The notes under the pieces were generated by a model. The model did not search any database. It had not been told where the DNA came from and saw only the letters and a list, made by a program, of their open reading frames with translations. A stretch of DNA of 64,000 bases from Bordetella genomosp. 10 (GTDB lineage: Bacteria > Pseudomonadota > Gammaproteobacteria > Burkholderiales > Burkholderiaceae_B), in NCBI RefSeq assembly GCF_002261225.1, contig NZ_NEVM01000001.1:62001-126000 (forward strand), read 5' to 3'. A program made the translations under genes and the position numbers. This document shows positions 45,548 through 53,888 of the stretch, piece by piece (the stretch's first letter is position 1; each line of letters opens with the position of its first letter).

Positions 45548-46332
45548 ATACGCCCAATCGCGTGAATCCGGGCGGCCTGGACACCACCCACGGCGCCATC
45601 CTGTACCTGGAGGACATCACCGTCAGCTTCGACGGCTTCAAGGCGCTGAACAACCTGACGCTGGATATCGGCGTGGGCGAGCTGCGCTGCATCATCGGGC
45701 CCAACGGCGCGGGCAAGACGACCATGATGGACGTGATCACGGGCAAGACCCGGCCGACGTCGGGCACCGTGTTCTTCGGCCAGACCATGGACCTGACCGC
45801 CATGACGGAGGCGCAGATCGCCCATGAGGGGATAGGCCGCAAGTTCCAGCGCCCGACCGTCTTCGAACACCACACCGTGTTCGAGAACCTGGAGCTGGCG
45901 ATGAAGACGGACAAGCGCGTGCGCCCCACCCTGTTTTCGCGCCTGTCCTCCGAGCAGGTCGACCGCATCGCGCAGACGCTGGACCTGATCCGCCTGCGCC
46001 CGCTGGCGGGACGCGGCGCCGGGCTGCTGTCGCACGGCCAGAAGCAGTGGCTGGAGATCGGCATGCTGCTGATGCAGGAACCCAGGCTGTTGCTGCTGGA
46101 CGAGCCGGTGGCGGGCATGACCGACGCCGAGACCGAACGCACCGGCGAACTCCTGAACGAATTGCGCGGCAAGCATTCGCTGATGGTGGTCGAACACGAT
46201 ATGGATTTCGTCACGCAGATCGCCGGGCAGGGCAAGGTGACGGTATTGCACGAGGGCTCGGTCCTGGCGGAAGGCACGATGGCCGCCGTGCAGGCCGACC
46301 CTCGCGTGATCGAGGTCTACCTTGGACGTTGA
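45544..46332 (+). CDS. urtD: Urea ABC transporter ATPase UrtD
   Basis: A 262-residue LivG-type ATPase. Walker A is GPNGAGKTT (residues 52-60), the signature-region helix is LLSHGQKQWLEIGMLLMQE, which replaces the canonical LSGGQ as in other UrtD proteins, and Walker B is LLLLDEPVAGM. The H-loop is LMVVEHDMDFV. FQRPTVFEHHTVFENLELAM is a characteristic UrtD stretch. The start overlaps the urtC stop. It energises uptake together with UrtE. Confidence 0.97.
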   Translation: MNTPNRVNPGGLDTTHGAILYLEDITVSFDGFKALNNLTLDIGVGELRCIIGPNGAGKTTMMDVITGKTRPTSGTVFFGQTMDLTAMTEAQIAHEGIGRKFQRPTVFEHHTVFENLELAMKTDKRVRPTLFSRLSSEQVDRIAQTLDLIRLRPLAGRGAGLLSHGQKQWLEIGMLLMQEPRLLLLDEPVAGMTDAETERTGELLNELRGKHSLMVVEHDMDFVTQIAGQGKVTVLHEGSVLAEGTMAAVQADPRVIEVYLGR

Positions 46333-46343
46333 ACGGGGTCCCC

Positions 46344-47042
46344 ATGCTTGAAGTCAAAACGATCAACCAGTACTACGGCGGCAGCCACACCTTGCGCGGC
46401 GTATCGCTGTCGCTGAAGCGGGGCGAATGCCTGACGCTGCTGGGCCGCAACGGCGTGGGCAAGACCACGCTGCTCAAGTGCCTGATGGGCGTGCTGCCGG
46501 TGGCCAGCGGCGGCATCGCGCTGGACGGCGAGGACATCACGCGCCTGGCGCCGCACCAGCGCGCCGCGCGCGGCATGGCCTACGTGCCGCAGGGCCGCGA
46601 CATCTTCGCGCGGCTGACGGTGGAGGAGAACATCCTCATGGGCATGGCGACCAAGCCGGCCGCCCGCGCCCGCCGCATCAAGGAGGAAGTGTTCGAACTG
46701 TTCCCCGTGCTCAAGGCCATGCTGGGCCGGCGCGGCGGCGACCTGTCCGGCGGCCAGCAGCAGCAACTGGCCATCGCGCGGGCGCTGGTGGCCGAACCGA
46801 AGCTGATCATCCTGGACGAGCCCACCGAAGGCATCCAGCCTTCGATCATCAAGGACATCGGCCGGGTCATCCACATGCTGCGCCAGCGCGGCGATATCGC
46901 CATCCTGCTGTGCGAGCAGTATTTCGATTTCGCCAGGGAGCTGGCCGACCATTTCGTGGTGCTGTCGCGCGGCGAGGTGGTCGCGCGCGGCGACAGGACC
47001 TTGATCGACGGCGACGACGTGCGCCGCCATCTGTCGGTCTGA
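46344..47042 (+). CDS. urtE: Urea ABC transporter ATPase UrtE
   Basis: A 232-residue LivF-type ATPase, last gene of the operon. It has NQYYGGSHTLRGVSL at the N-terminus, Walker A GRNGVGKTT (residues 34-42), the UrtE stretch VPQGRDIFARLTVEENILMG, signature LSGGQQQQLAIARALVAEPK and Walker B LIILDEPTEGIQPSIIKDIG. I chose ATG 46344, 11 bases after the urtD stop. The frame is open upstream but inside urtD. No terminator with a U-tract follows; a convergent gene ends 42 bases later. Confidence 0.97.
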   Translation: MLEVKTINQYYGGSHTLRGVSLSLKRGECLTLLGRNGVGKTTLLKCLMGVLPVASGGIALDGEDITRLAPHQRAARGMAYVPQGRDIFARLTVEENILMGMATKPAARARRIKEEVFELFPVLKAMLGRRGGDLSGGQQQQLAIARALVAEPKLIILDEPTEGIQPSIIKDIGRVIHMLRQRGDIAILLCEQYFDFARELADHFVVLSRGEVVARGDRTLIDGDDVRRHLSV

Positions 47043-47084
47043 TTATCGGCCTGATGGCTGGTCCGATCGCCGGTCCGATGCCGC

Positions 47085-47948
47085 CTATTTCGCCTCGGCC
47101 TCGGCGCGCGCGATGGAGCCGACCATGTCGTACTCCTTGCCCACCCATTTGCGGCCCAGCGCCTCGATGGTGCCGTCCGCCTTCATGCCGGCGATGGCCT
47201 TGTCCACCGCCTCGCGCAGCTCGGGTTCGCCCTTGCGCAGGGCGGCGGCCGACAACTGGTAGGTGAGCGGATCGCCCACTTCCTTGATGGGCAGCTTGCG
47301 TTCCGTGGCGTAGCGCAGGCCGCCGAAGTGCGAAATGATGACGGCGTCGATGCGGCCGATGCCGAGGTCGGCGAAGATCAGGCTGCCGTTTTCATACGTC
47401 TGTATCGTGGCCTGGGGCAGGTGCGCGCGCGACCACGATTCGTTGGACGAGCCCGTGGTGACGCCCACCCGCTTGCCGGTCAGGTCCTTGTCGCCGTGGA
47501 TGTCCTTGTTGTCCTGGCGCACGAAGATGCGGAAGTCCTCGACGCCGTAGGGCGCGGAGAAGTCCACTTGCAGCATGCGTTCCGGGGTGGGCGTCAGGTC
47601 GTTCATCACCAGGTCGTATTTGTCGGTCTTCAGGCCGGCGACGAAGTTCTTGAAGGAGTCGGCCACGAACTCGACCTTGGGGATGCCCATGCGGCGCGCG
47701 ACTTCCCGCGCCATGTCGACGTCGTAGCCGGCGGGCTGGTTCTGTTCGTTGAGGAAGGACCACGGCGGCGAACTCTGGGTGTTGGCGATGCGGATGACGC
47801 CGTTGGCGCGGATGCGCTCCAGCGCGCCGCCGGCCTGCGCCGCCAGGGGCGCGGCCAGGGTGGCAAGGGCGACCAGGGCGGCGGCCGGGAGCAGCGGCAG
47901 GCGGATCTTCGACAAGTAGCGCTTCAACGGATGGATCTTCGGCAGCAT
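47085..47948 (-). CDS. Amino acid ABC transporter, periplasmic binding protein (family 3)
   Basis: A 287-residue periplasmic receptor with an unusually long basic N-region before its signal helix (PKIHPLKRYLSKIRLPLLPA), cleaved near AAQAGG (about residue 39). The mature family 3 fold has RANGVIRIANTQSSPPWSF, PAGYDVDMAREVARRMGI and DLVMNDLTPTPERM. YQLSAAALRKGEPELREAV is typical of cystine- and polar-amino-acid-binding proteins. I chose ATG 47948 because AAGGGAAA lies 8-15 bases upstream. It is the last gene of a minus-strand cluster with an ATPase, a permease and a metC-like gene. A sulfur amino acid ligand is inferred from that company. Confidence 0.93.
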   Translation of the reverse strand: MLPKIHPLKRYLSKIRLPLLPAAALVALATLAAPLAAQAGGALERIRANGVIRIANTQSSPPWSFLNEQNQPAGYDVDMAREVARRMGIPKVEFVADSFKNFVAGLKTDKYDLVMNDLTPTPERMLQVDFSAPYGVEDFRIFVRQDNKDIHGDKDLTGKRVGVTTGSSNESWSRAHLPQATIQTYENGSLIFADLGIGRIDAVIISHFGGLRYATERKLPIKEVGDPLTYQLSAAALRKGEPELREAVDKAIAGMKADGTIEALGRKWVGKEYDMVGSIARAEAEAK

Positions 47949-48028
47949 GATGGATTTCCCTTGAGGATGTCCCGCCGCTTGCCGCGCTTGTGCGGCCGGG
48001 GCGGTCGTGGTTGGATTGGACGGCTGGG

Positions 48029-48796
48029 TCAATCGCCGAGGCGACCGAGGAACTGGCGGCAGCGTTCGCTGGCCTGGTCGCCGAAGAATTCGGCGGGCGG
48101 ACAGTTGGCGAGGATATGGCCTCCTTCCATGAAAACGACGCGGTCCGCGGCGTCGCGCGCGAAGCGGGTCTCGTGCGTCACGACCAGCATGGTCATGCCT
48201 TCGGCGGCCAGCTCGCGCATGACGTGCAGGACGTCGTCGCGCAGCTCCGGGTCCAGCGCCGAGGTCGGCTCGTCGAAGAAGATGACTTCCGGCGCCATCG
48301 CCAGCGCGCGGGCGATGGCCACGCGCTGCTTCTGTCCGCCGGACAGCTTGCCGGGATACTGCGCGGCTTTTTCGCTCAGGCCCACGCGGTCGAGCAGCCG
48401 CATGCCGGCCTGGATGGCGGCGTCGCGCGCCACGCCCTTGGCCAGCAGGCCCTCGATGACGTTCTGCAACGCCGTCATGTGCGGGAAAAGGTTGAACGAC
48501 TGGAACACCATGGCGGTGCGGCGGCGGATGTCCTGCACCGCGCGGCGGCGGTCGCGATCGCCGGTCCCGCCGTCGCAGGCCACGCCTATCCCGCAGATCT
48601 CGACGTGGCCGTCGTCGGGCGTTTCCAGGAAATTGAGCGAGCGGATCAGCGTCGTCTTGCCGGAGCCCGAGGGCCCCATGATGACGACGACCTCGCCCGT
48701 CCGCACCTCCAGGTCCACGCCGCGCAATACCTGGTTGGCGCCGAAGGCTTTTTTCAGTCCGCGCACGCGCACGGTGTGGGAGAGATCGCCGTTCAT
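48029..48796 (-). CDS. Amino acid ABC transporter ATPase
   Basis: A 255-residue ATPase. Walker A is GPSGSGKTT (about 42-50), Q-loop MVFQSFNLFPHMTALQNV, signature LSGGQKQRVAIARALAMAPE, Walker B VIFFDEPTSALDPE, and H-loop LVVTHETRFARDAAD. It is of the GlnQ/TcyC type. I chose ATG 48796; the frame is open upstream inside the permease gene, and the start overlaps the permease stop by four bases. A short insert with Gly/Asp/Arg around GGTGDRDRRR follows the first beta region and is not usual in the family core. Confidence 0.94.
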   Translation of the reverse strand: MNGDLSHTVRVRGLKKAFGANQVLRGVDLEVRTGEVVVIMGPSGSGKTTLIRSLNFLETPDDGHVEICGIGVACDGGTGDRDRRRAVQDIRRRTAMVFQSFNLFPHMTALQNVIEGLLAKGVARDAAIQAGMRLLDRVGLSEKAAQYPGKLSGGQKQRVAIARALAMAPEVIFFDEPTSALDPELRDDVLHVMRELAAEGMTMLVVTHETRFARDAADRVVFMEGGHILANCPPAEFFGDQASERCRQFLGRLGD

Positions 48797-49443
48797 TGGT
48801 AGCGCCTCGACAGGTGGGTCTCGAGCACGGTCTGGAGGATGGTGAGGATCTGGTTGATCAGCCAGTAGATGGCGCCGACCATGACGAACATCTCCATGTA
48901 GCGGAAGGTCGTGGCGCCGATCTGGTCGGCCACGCGCGTCAGCTCGACGACGGTGATGGTGGAAGCCAGCGAGGTGTCCTTCATCAAGGCGATCAGGCGG
49001 CTGCCCAGCGGCGGGATGGCGATGCGCAGCGCCTGGGGCAGGATGACGCGCCGCAGGGTGCGCGCGTAGCCCATGCCCATGGACCAGGCTGCTTCCCACT
49101 GGCCCCGGTCCACGCCGGAAATCCCCGAGCGGAAGTTCTCGCTCAGGTAGGCCGCCGAGAACAGCGTCAGCGCCACCAGGGCGGCGGCCACGGGGCCCAC
49201 GACGATGCCGTAGGCGGGCAGGCCGAAGTACACCAGCAGGATCTGGATCAGCAGGGGCGTGCCGCGGAAGACGGACACGTAGGCGAAGGCGAACCAGCGC
49301 AGCACCCTGATGCCGGAGATGCGCGCCAGGGCGATCGCCATGCCCAGCACGCAGCCGCCGATGAACGACGTCGCCCCCAGGAACAGGGTCATGAGCAGCG
49401 CCGGTCCCAGCAGGGGCGCGGCGCGTTGGAAGAGTTCCCACAT
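48793..49443 (-). CDS. Amino acid ABC transporter permease
   Basis: A 216-residue permease of the HisM/GlnP/TcyB family. Helices include ALLMTLFLGATSFIGGCVLG and AALVALTLFSAAYLSENF. The family segment FRGTPLLIQILLVYFGLP and the EAA loop EAAWSMGMGYARTLRRVILP are present. It is the only permease in this transporter, so it probably acts as a homodimer, as in cystine or glutamine systems. Four-base overlap with the ATPase gene couples their translation. It begins 114 bases after the metC-like gene. Confidence 0.93.
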   Translation of the reverse strand: MWELFQRAAPLLGPALLMTLFLGATSFIGGCVLGMAIALARISGIRVLRWFAFAYVSVFRGTPLLIQILLVYFGLPAYGIVVGPVAAALVALTLFSAAYLSENFRSGISGVDRGQWEAAWSMGMGYARTLRRVILPQALRIAIPPLGSRLIALMKDTSLASTITVVELTRVADQIGATTFRYMEMFVMVGAIYWLINQILTILQTVLETHLSRRYQ

Positions 49444-49557
49444 GGATTTTTTCCCCTTGTCTTGTGGGTTTGGGTGGGTCGGACGGGCGCCGGTCCCGCG
49501 CGGGCGGCGCCCTTTCCGTCATGGCCTCATGCCGTCATGCCTCACGCCGTCATCGCG

Positions 49558-50706
49558 TCATGCATGCTGGCCGTAGGCTTCCAGGGCGCGTTGCAAGTCC
49601 TCGCGCAGCAGCTCGCGCGACTCCAGCCCGATGGAGAGCCGGATCACCGCCTGGTCGGTCCGCGCGTACACGCGGTCGGCTTGCAGCGGCGCGGGATAGT
49701 AGGCCGCCAGGCTGTGCGTGCCGCCCCAGCTCGCGCCGATGGAGAAATGCGTCAGCGCGTCGAAGAAAGCGTGGTGGGCGCGCTCGCCGGCGGGTTGCAG
49801 GACCATGGAGAACAGGCAGCCGTTGGTGCGCATGTCGCGCTTCCACAGCGCGTGTCCCGGATCGGATTCCAGCGGCGGATAAAGCAGCTCGCGCACCTGC
49901 GGCTGCCCGTCCAGCCAGCGGGCGATGTCTAGCGTGGCGTCGCTTTGCGCGGCCAGGCGCACTTCCAGGGTCTCCATGCCGCGCATCACCAGGAATGCGT
50001 CGTCGGGGCTGACCTGCAGGCCCATGATGCTCTGGGTCTCGCGCAGCACTTCGTAGTGGCCGCGGTCGTTCATGCTGATCGCCCCGACCAGCAGGTCGGA
50101 ATGGCCGCCGAGGAACTTCGTGGCCGCTTCCACGCAGAAGTCCACGCCGTGCTCCAGCGGGCGGAAGCCCAGCGGGCTGGCCCAGGTGTTGTCCACCATG
50201 GTCAGCACGCCGCGCCGGCGGGCGACGGCGGCGATGGCCGGCACGTCCAGCATTTCCATCGTCACCGTGCCCGGCGATTCCATGCAGATCATGCGGGTGT
50301 TGGGCTTGATCAGGGACTCGATGTCCGCGCCGATGTCGGGCTTGTAGAACTCGACCTCCACGCCCATGCGCGCCAGGTAGTTCTGCGCATAGGTCTTCAG
50401 GGCACCGTAGCACGCCGCCGAAATCAGCAGATGGTCGCCGCCGCGCACGAAGCCCATCACGCAGCCCATCAGCGCCGCCTGGCCGCTGGGCGTCACCACG
50501 CAGTGCTTGCCGTGCTCCAGCGCGGCGATGCGGCGTTCCAGTTCGCGCGCGGTGGGCGTGCCGGTGATGCCGTAGCTGAAGCCGTCCGGCTGGCGGGCCT
50601 TGCGGTTGGCGAAGTCCTGGAAGTTGTCGAACACCACCGTGGAGCCGCGCATGACGGGAGGCGACAGGCTACGATAGGGCTCATTGGCTGTAGTTATGGA
50701 TTTCAT
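49558..50706 (-). CDS. metC: Cystathionine beta-lyase-like PLP enzyme
   Basis: A 382-residue PLP enzyme of the Cys/Met metabolism family, most like cystathionine beta-lyase, which cleaves a C-S bond to give homocysteine (or another thiol), pyruvate and ammonia. Features are YGITGTPTARELERRIAALE, PSGQAALMG, VDNTWASPLGFRPLEHGVD and the PLP-binding Lys197 in AATKFLGGHSD. The C-terminal FSIGASWGGTHSL matches the SWGG loop of MetC rather than gamma-synthases. Its place in front of an amino acid transporter suggests use on an imported thioether or disulfide amino acid (cystine, cystathionine or similar). It is divergent from a LysR gene. The exact reaction is inferred; a Cys desulfhydrase role is possible. 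Confidence 0.8.
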   Translation of the reverse strand: MKSITTANEPYRSLSPPVMRGSTVVFDNFQDFANRKARQPDGFSYGITGTPTARELERRIAALEHGKHCVVTPSGQAALMGCVMGFVRGGDHLLISAACYGALKTYAQNYLARMGVEVEFYKPDIGADIESLIKPNTRMICMESPGTVTMEMLDVPAIAAVARRRGVLTMVDNTWASPLGFRPLEHGVDFCVEAATKFLGGHSDLLVGAISMNDRGHYEVLRETQSIMGLQVSPDDAFLVMRGMETLEVRLAAQSDATLDIARWLDGQPQVRELLYPPLESDPGHALWKRDMRTNGCLFSMVLQPAGERAHHAFFDALTHFSIGASWGGTHSLAAYYPAPLQADRVYARTDQAVIRLSIGLESRELLREDLQRALEAYGQHA

Positions 50707-50797
50707 GGTTTCTATTGGCGAAGGCTGCGGTTGACGCGACCGGACAAGTTTCAGTCATTTCTCCCTATTCGCTCAATATGGCGGTTCGTTTAGGTCA

Positions 50798-50812
50798 ATA
50801 AGCGGGGCTTAT
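50798..50812. promoter_or_regulatory. Candidate LysR operator, metC-like / LysR divergent region
   Basis: ATAAGC-GGG-GCTTAT is a perfect palindrome with T-N11-A geometry. It lies 9 bp upstream of the LysR start in the 115-bp gap to the metC-like gene. It fits an autoregulatory site that also serves the divergent transporter operon. Confidence 0.5.
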
Positions 50813-50821
50813 AGATTGGAT

Positions 50822-51739
50822 ATGCGCGAAATCCAGGTGTTCCGGGCGGTCATGCGCGCCGGCACGACCAGCAAGGCCGCCCACCTGCTGGGCATCTCGC
50901 AGCCCGCCGTTAGCCAGGCCATTCGCCGGCTGGAGACGGCCGCCGAGCTGCGCCTGTTCGAACGGGTGCGGGGCCGGCTGGTGCCCACGCAGGAGGCCAG
51001 CGCGCTGATCGAGGAGGTGGACCGCTGCTTCTCCGGCTTCGAGATGATCGAACACCGCATCCGCAGCCTGAAGTCGTTCGGCCTGGGCCGGCTGGCCGTG
51101 GGCGCGCTCCCGGCGCTGGGCACCGGCTTCATGCCGCGCGCCATCGCGCACTTCGAGCTGGCGACCCGGCGGGTCCAGTTGTCGTTCCAGATCCTAAGTT
51201 CGCGCGAGGTCTACCAGCGCGTGCTGGCGGGACAACTGGACTTCGGCTTGATGGCCGACGAACTGGACGTCTCGGGGCTGGAGCACTCGGAATTCCTGCG
51301 CGTGCCCGGCGTCGTGGCGATGGCGGCCTCGCATCCGCTGGCGCGCAAGCCCGTGATCGAACCGGCCGATCTCGGCGCCCATCCCTTCATCGCCCTCAAT
51401 CCGGAGGACGCCAGCCGCCGCCGCCTGGAGGCGATGCTGCACGAGCGGGGGCACGAGATCAATCCCATCCTGGAGACCCCCTATTCCAACACCATCTGCG
51501 AGCTGGCGATGCGCGGCCTCGGCGTGGGTCTGGTGCATCCCGTGATGGCATTGGACTACCTGCAACGGGGCGTGGCGCTGCGGCCCTTCGCGCTGGAGGT
51601 TTCCTTCTGCACCCTGCTGGTCTTCCGCCCCGGCAATCCGCTGTCGGAAAACGCCAAGGCCTTCCTGCGCAGCATGCGCATCCAGTTGAACGCCGACCTG
51701 GCGCAACTGGCGCCCGTGCTGGGGAATGCGCCTTGCTGA
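50822..51739 (+). CDS. LysR-family transcriptional regulator
   Basis: A 305-residue LysR regulator. The DNA-binding domain has MREIQVFRAVMRAGTTSKAA, and HLLGISQPAVSQAIRRLE is a classic recognition segment. The effector domain covers about 90-300, with LAMRGLGVGLVHPVMALDYL. It resembles the amino-acid/opine-sensing branch (OccR/NocR-like). I take ATG 50822; a TTG at 50816 is in frame but less likely. It is divergent from the metC-like/ABC cluster and probably activates it with the transported amino acid or its product as effector. Confidence 0.93.
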   Translation: MREIQVFRAVMRAGTTSKAAHLLGISQPAVSQAIRRLETAAELRLFERVRGRLVPTQEASALIEEVDRCFSGFEMIEHRIRSLKSFGLGRLAVGALPALGTGFMPRAIAHFELATRRVQLSFQILSSREVYQRVLAGQLDFGLMADELDVSGLEHSEFLRVPGVVAMAASHPLARKPVIEPADLGAHPFIALNPEDASRRRLEAMLHERGHEINPILETPYSNTICELAMRGLGVGLVHPVMALDYLQRGVALRPFALEVSFCTLLVFRPGNPLSENAKAFLRSMRIQLNADLAQLAPVLGNAPC

Positions 51740-51784
51740 AGGGGGGGAGTAGTCGCCCCGACCCCCTTTTGCAAGGAGACCATC

Positions 51785-52000
51785 ATGACCGAAGAGAATC
51801 GACCTTCCTCCACGCCCGAGAACCTGCCTGACGCCGGCGCCGGCGCCCATGAGAAGGCGCCCGATGAAAAAATCCGCAGCCGCAGCGCCGACCCCGGACA
51901 AAGCAGCTACGGCGGCTTCAGCGGCGAGGATCCGCGCCGGCAGTCGCAGGACCTGCGGAAGACGGATAATGCGGACAAGGGAGGCCAGGGCCGCGAGTGA
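51785..52000 (+). CDS. Small hydrophilic protein of unknown function
   Basis: A 71-residue, strongly charged, Gly/Ser/Pro-rich protein with no hydrophobic helix and no Cys, probably largely disordered. GFSGEDPRRQSQDLRKTD is its most distinctive stretch. AAGGAGA lies 6-12 bases before its ATG, the main evidence that it is translated. It stands 45 bases after the LysR gene and 58 bases before a BON-domain gene. A stress- or desiccation-linked role is possible by company only. I do not recognise a family. Confidence 0.6.
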   Translation: MTEENRPSSTPENLPDAGAGAHEKAPDEKIRSRSADPGQSSYGGFSGEDPRRQSQDLRKTDNADKGGQGRE

Positions 52001-52058
52001 GGGACGCCTCCCGAACGGCGGCTTGGCTATTGGAGCGACCCAACGGCGAGAGGCAGAG

Positions 52059-52529
52059 ATGAAAGATCTCATCACTTGCGTCAAGGCGATGGCGGTGGGC
52101 GCCATCGCGATGTATTACCTGGACCCGGATTCGGGAAGACGGCGGCGGGCCCAGTTGCGCGACAGCATGCGCGCCGCCTGCGATGGCCTCGGCCAGCGCG
52201 TGCGCGCCGAAGGCCGGCATGCCGCCCACCAGATGCGCGGCCTGAGAGCGGAAATCGACTCCAGCGTCACGGCCAGCGTGGTGGACGACGTCACGCTGGT
52301 GGAGCGGGTCCGCGCGGCGCTGGGGCGGCTCGTCGGCAGCCCGGGGGCGATCGACGTGTCGGTCATCGAAGGCATCGTTTCCCTCGCGGGGCACGTGCTG
52401 ACCGCCGAGCATGAACCGCTCATCAACGCGGTGAGCGCGATGCCGGGCGTGCGCTCCGTCGCGGACCATCTGGCGGTCTACGACGAGCCGGGCAACATTC
52501 CCGAATTGCAGGGCGGATCGCCTTCCTGA
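52059..52529 (+). CDS. BON-domain protein with N-terminal membrane anchor
   Basis: A 156-residue protein. A short N-terminal hydrophobic helix (VKAMAVGAIAMYYL, about 7-20) is followed by the basic motif DPDSGRRRRAQLRD, a common tail in small membrane-anchored BON proteins. A helical spacer precedes a single BON domain (about 80-145) with VVDDVTLVERVRAALGRLVG and VSVIEGIVSLAGHVLTAEHE. BON domains associate with membranes or peptidoglycan-side partners and often occur in osmotic or envelope stress genes. I chose ATG 52059 because GAGAGG precedes it. The frame is open upstream but overlaps the small gene before it. Confidence 0.85.
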   Translation: MKDLITCVKAMAVGAIAMYYLDPDSGRRRRAQLRDSMRAACDGLGQRVRAEGRHAAHQMRGLRAEIDSSVTASVVDDVTLVERVRAALGRLVGSPGAIDVSVIEGIVSLAGHVLTAEHEPLINAVSAMPGVRSVADHLAVYDEPGNIPELQGGSPS

Positions 52530-52582
52530 CGCTGCTCCCCGCATTGCCTTTCCCCGTGGCCGGACCCTCGCCGCGGCTCGGC

Positions 52583-52618
52583 GGCTGACATCAAATTTCC
52601 TGACGTCAGCCGTCAAAT
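52583..52618. promoter_or_regulatory. Operator-like repeats upstream of the TauD-type gene
   Basis: GGCTGAC (52583-52589) and GTCAGCC (52605-52611) are perfect inverted arms. TGACGTCA (52601-52608) is a palindrome, and TCAAAT recurs at 52591-52596 and 52613-52618, 22 bp apart (two helical turns). The cluster lies about 70 bp before the dioxygenase start. The regulator is not adjacent; the LysR at 59866-60828 is the nearest candidate. Confidence 0.4.
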
Positions 52619-52684
52619 AGCGTCGATATACAGCGCGGCGCCGCGTATCTAGACTGCCTCGAAATCTTCACCATGGAGTTCGAG

Positions 52685-53869
52685 ATGGATACGCACGTGC
52701 AAGCCCCGCCCGCCACGCCCGCCGCCGCTGGCCGCTACCCCGACCGCGGCCAGCCGCAGGCGTGGACCGCCCGGCAGGCCGATGAGGACCGTTCCTGGGT
52801 GCTGCGCCTGGCCCCCGCGCACGTGGAAGCGCTGCACAAGGCGCTGGCCCATGCGAAGACGGTGGGCAAGCCGCTGCTGCAATGGGGGCAGGCCGATTTC
52901 CCGCTGGACGAGGCCACGCAGGCCATCCTGCGCGAGGCCATCGCCACCACGCAGGGCCGCTGGGGCATGTGCCTGCTCAAGGGCTTTCCGGTCGACGTCT
53001 GGAGCGAGGAGGACACCCGCCTGGCCTATTGGGGGATCGGCCTCTACATGGGCGTGGGCCGGCCGCAGAATCGCGCCAGCGACGTCATGACCGACGTGCG
53101 CGACGCCGGCGGTTCCTACAAGACCAAGGGTGGCCGCGGCTACAACACCAACGCCGAACTGGATTTCCACATGGACTCCTGCGACGTGGTGGCGCTGATG
53201 TGCCGCCGCACCGCGAAATTGGGCGGCAGCAGCAAGGTCGTCAGCTCCATCGCGCTGCGCGACGAGGTCGCGCGCCTGCGGCCGGACCTGCTGGAGGTGC
53301 TGCACCAGCCTTACTACCACAGCTACCAGGGCGCGCAGGATCCCAGCCAGCCGCCCTACTATCCGCTCTCCATTTTCGGCAACCACCCGGCGCAATTCGC
53401 GGCGCGCACAAATCGCAAGAACCTGGTGGCGGCGCAACGCGATTTCCCCGAGGTCCCACGCTGGACGCCGGCGCAGGCCGAGGCGCTGGACCTGCTCGAC
53501 GAATTGATGGCCGGCGAGAAGCTCTGCTACAACATGGAGCTGGAGCGCGGCGACCTGCAATTGCTCAACAGCTACGTGACGCTGCACTCGCGCACCGCCT
53601 TCGAGGACTACGAGGAACCCGACCTCAAGCGCCATCTGCTGCGCCTGTGGCTGGCGGTGCCGATTTCCCAGGAACTGCCGGCGGACTGGGACGTGTACTA
53701 CATCGACGTGCGCGGCGGTTCGGTGCGCGGCGGCATGCGGGGATCGGGCATCTCGCCCGAATTCCTCGAATACGAACAGCGCCACGCGAAGGCGCTGGGC
53801 ATGCTGTTCGAGCCCTGGGCGCCGAAGGTGCGCAAGGAAGACGGCATCCTGCCGGGCGGCCAGGCTTGA
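52685..53869 (+). CDS. TauD/TfdA-like Fe(II)/2-oxoglutarate dioxygenase
   Basis: A 394-residue non-haem iron oxygenase that should couple 2-oxoglutarate decarboxylation to oxidation of an unknown substrate. The iron facial triad is His162 and Asp164 in ELDFHMDSCD plus His301 in NSYVTLHSRTAF; Arg320 in KRHLLRLWL is a candidate for 2-oxoglutarate carboxylate binding. YNTNAELDFHMDSCD and the NSYVTLHSRTAF motif resemble the gamma-butyrobetaine hydroxylase/TfdA group. I chose ATG 52685 because GGAG sits 7 bases upstream; an in-frame ATG at 52673 has no ribosome site. It is followed 20 bases later by an isocitrate-lyase-family gene, ending at a strong terminator. Confidence 0.86.
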   Translation: MDTHVQAPPATPAAAGRYPDRGQPQAWTARQADEDRSWVLRLAPAHVEALHKALAHAKTVGKPLLQWGQADFPLDEATQAILREAIATTQGRWGMCLLKGFPVDVWSEEDTRLAYWGIGLYMGVGRPQNRASDVMTDVRDAGGSYKTKGGRGYNTNAELDFHMDSCDVVALMCRRTAKLGGSSKVVSSIALRDEVARLRPDLLEVLHQPYYHSYQGAQDPSQPPYYPLSIFGNHPAQFAARTNRKNLVAAQRDFPEVPRWTPAQAEALDLLDELMAGEKLCYNMELERGDLQLLNSYVTLHSRTAFEDYEEPDLKRHLLRLWLAVPISQELPADWDVYYIDVRGGSVRGGMRGSGISPEFLEYEQRHAKALGMLFEPWAPKVRKEDGILPGGQA

Positions 53870-53888
53870 GGCGGAGGACCGGCAGACC

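Noticed and set aside
37903..52597. GACATCAAATTT shared by the 3' end of the PaiB-like gene and the gap before the dioxygenase
   Set aside because: The first copy is coding sequence; a single shared 12-mer over 15 kb is likely chance.
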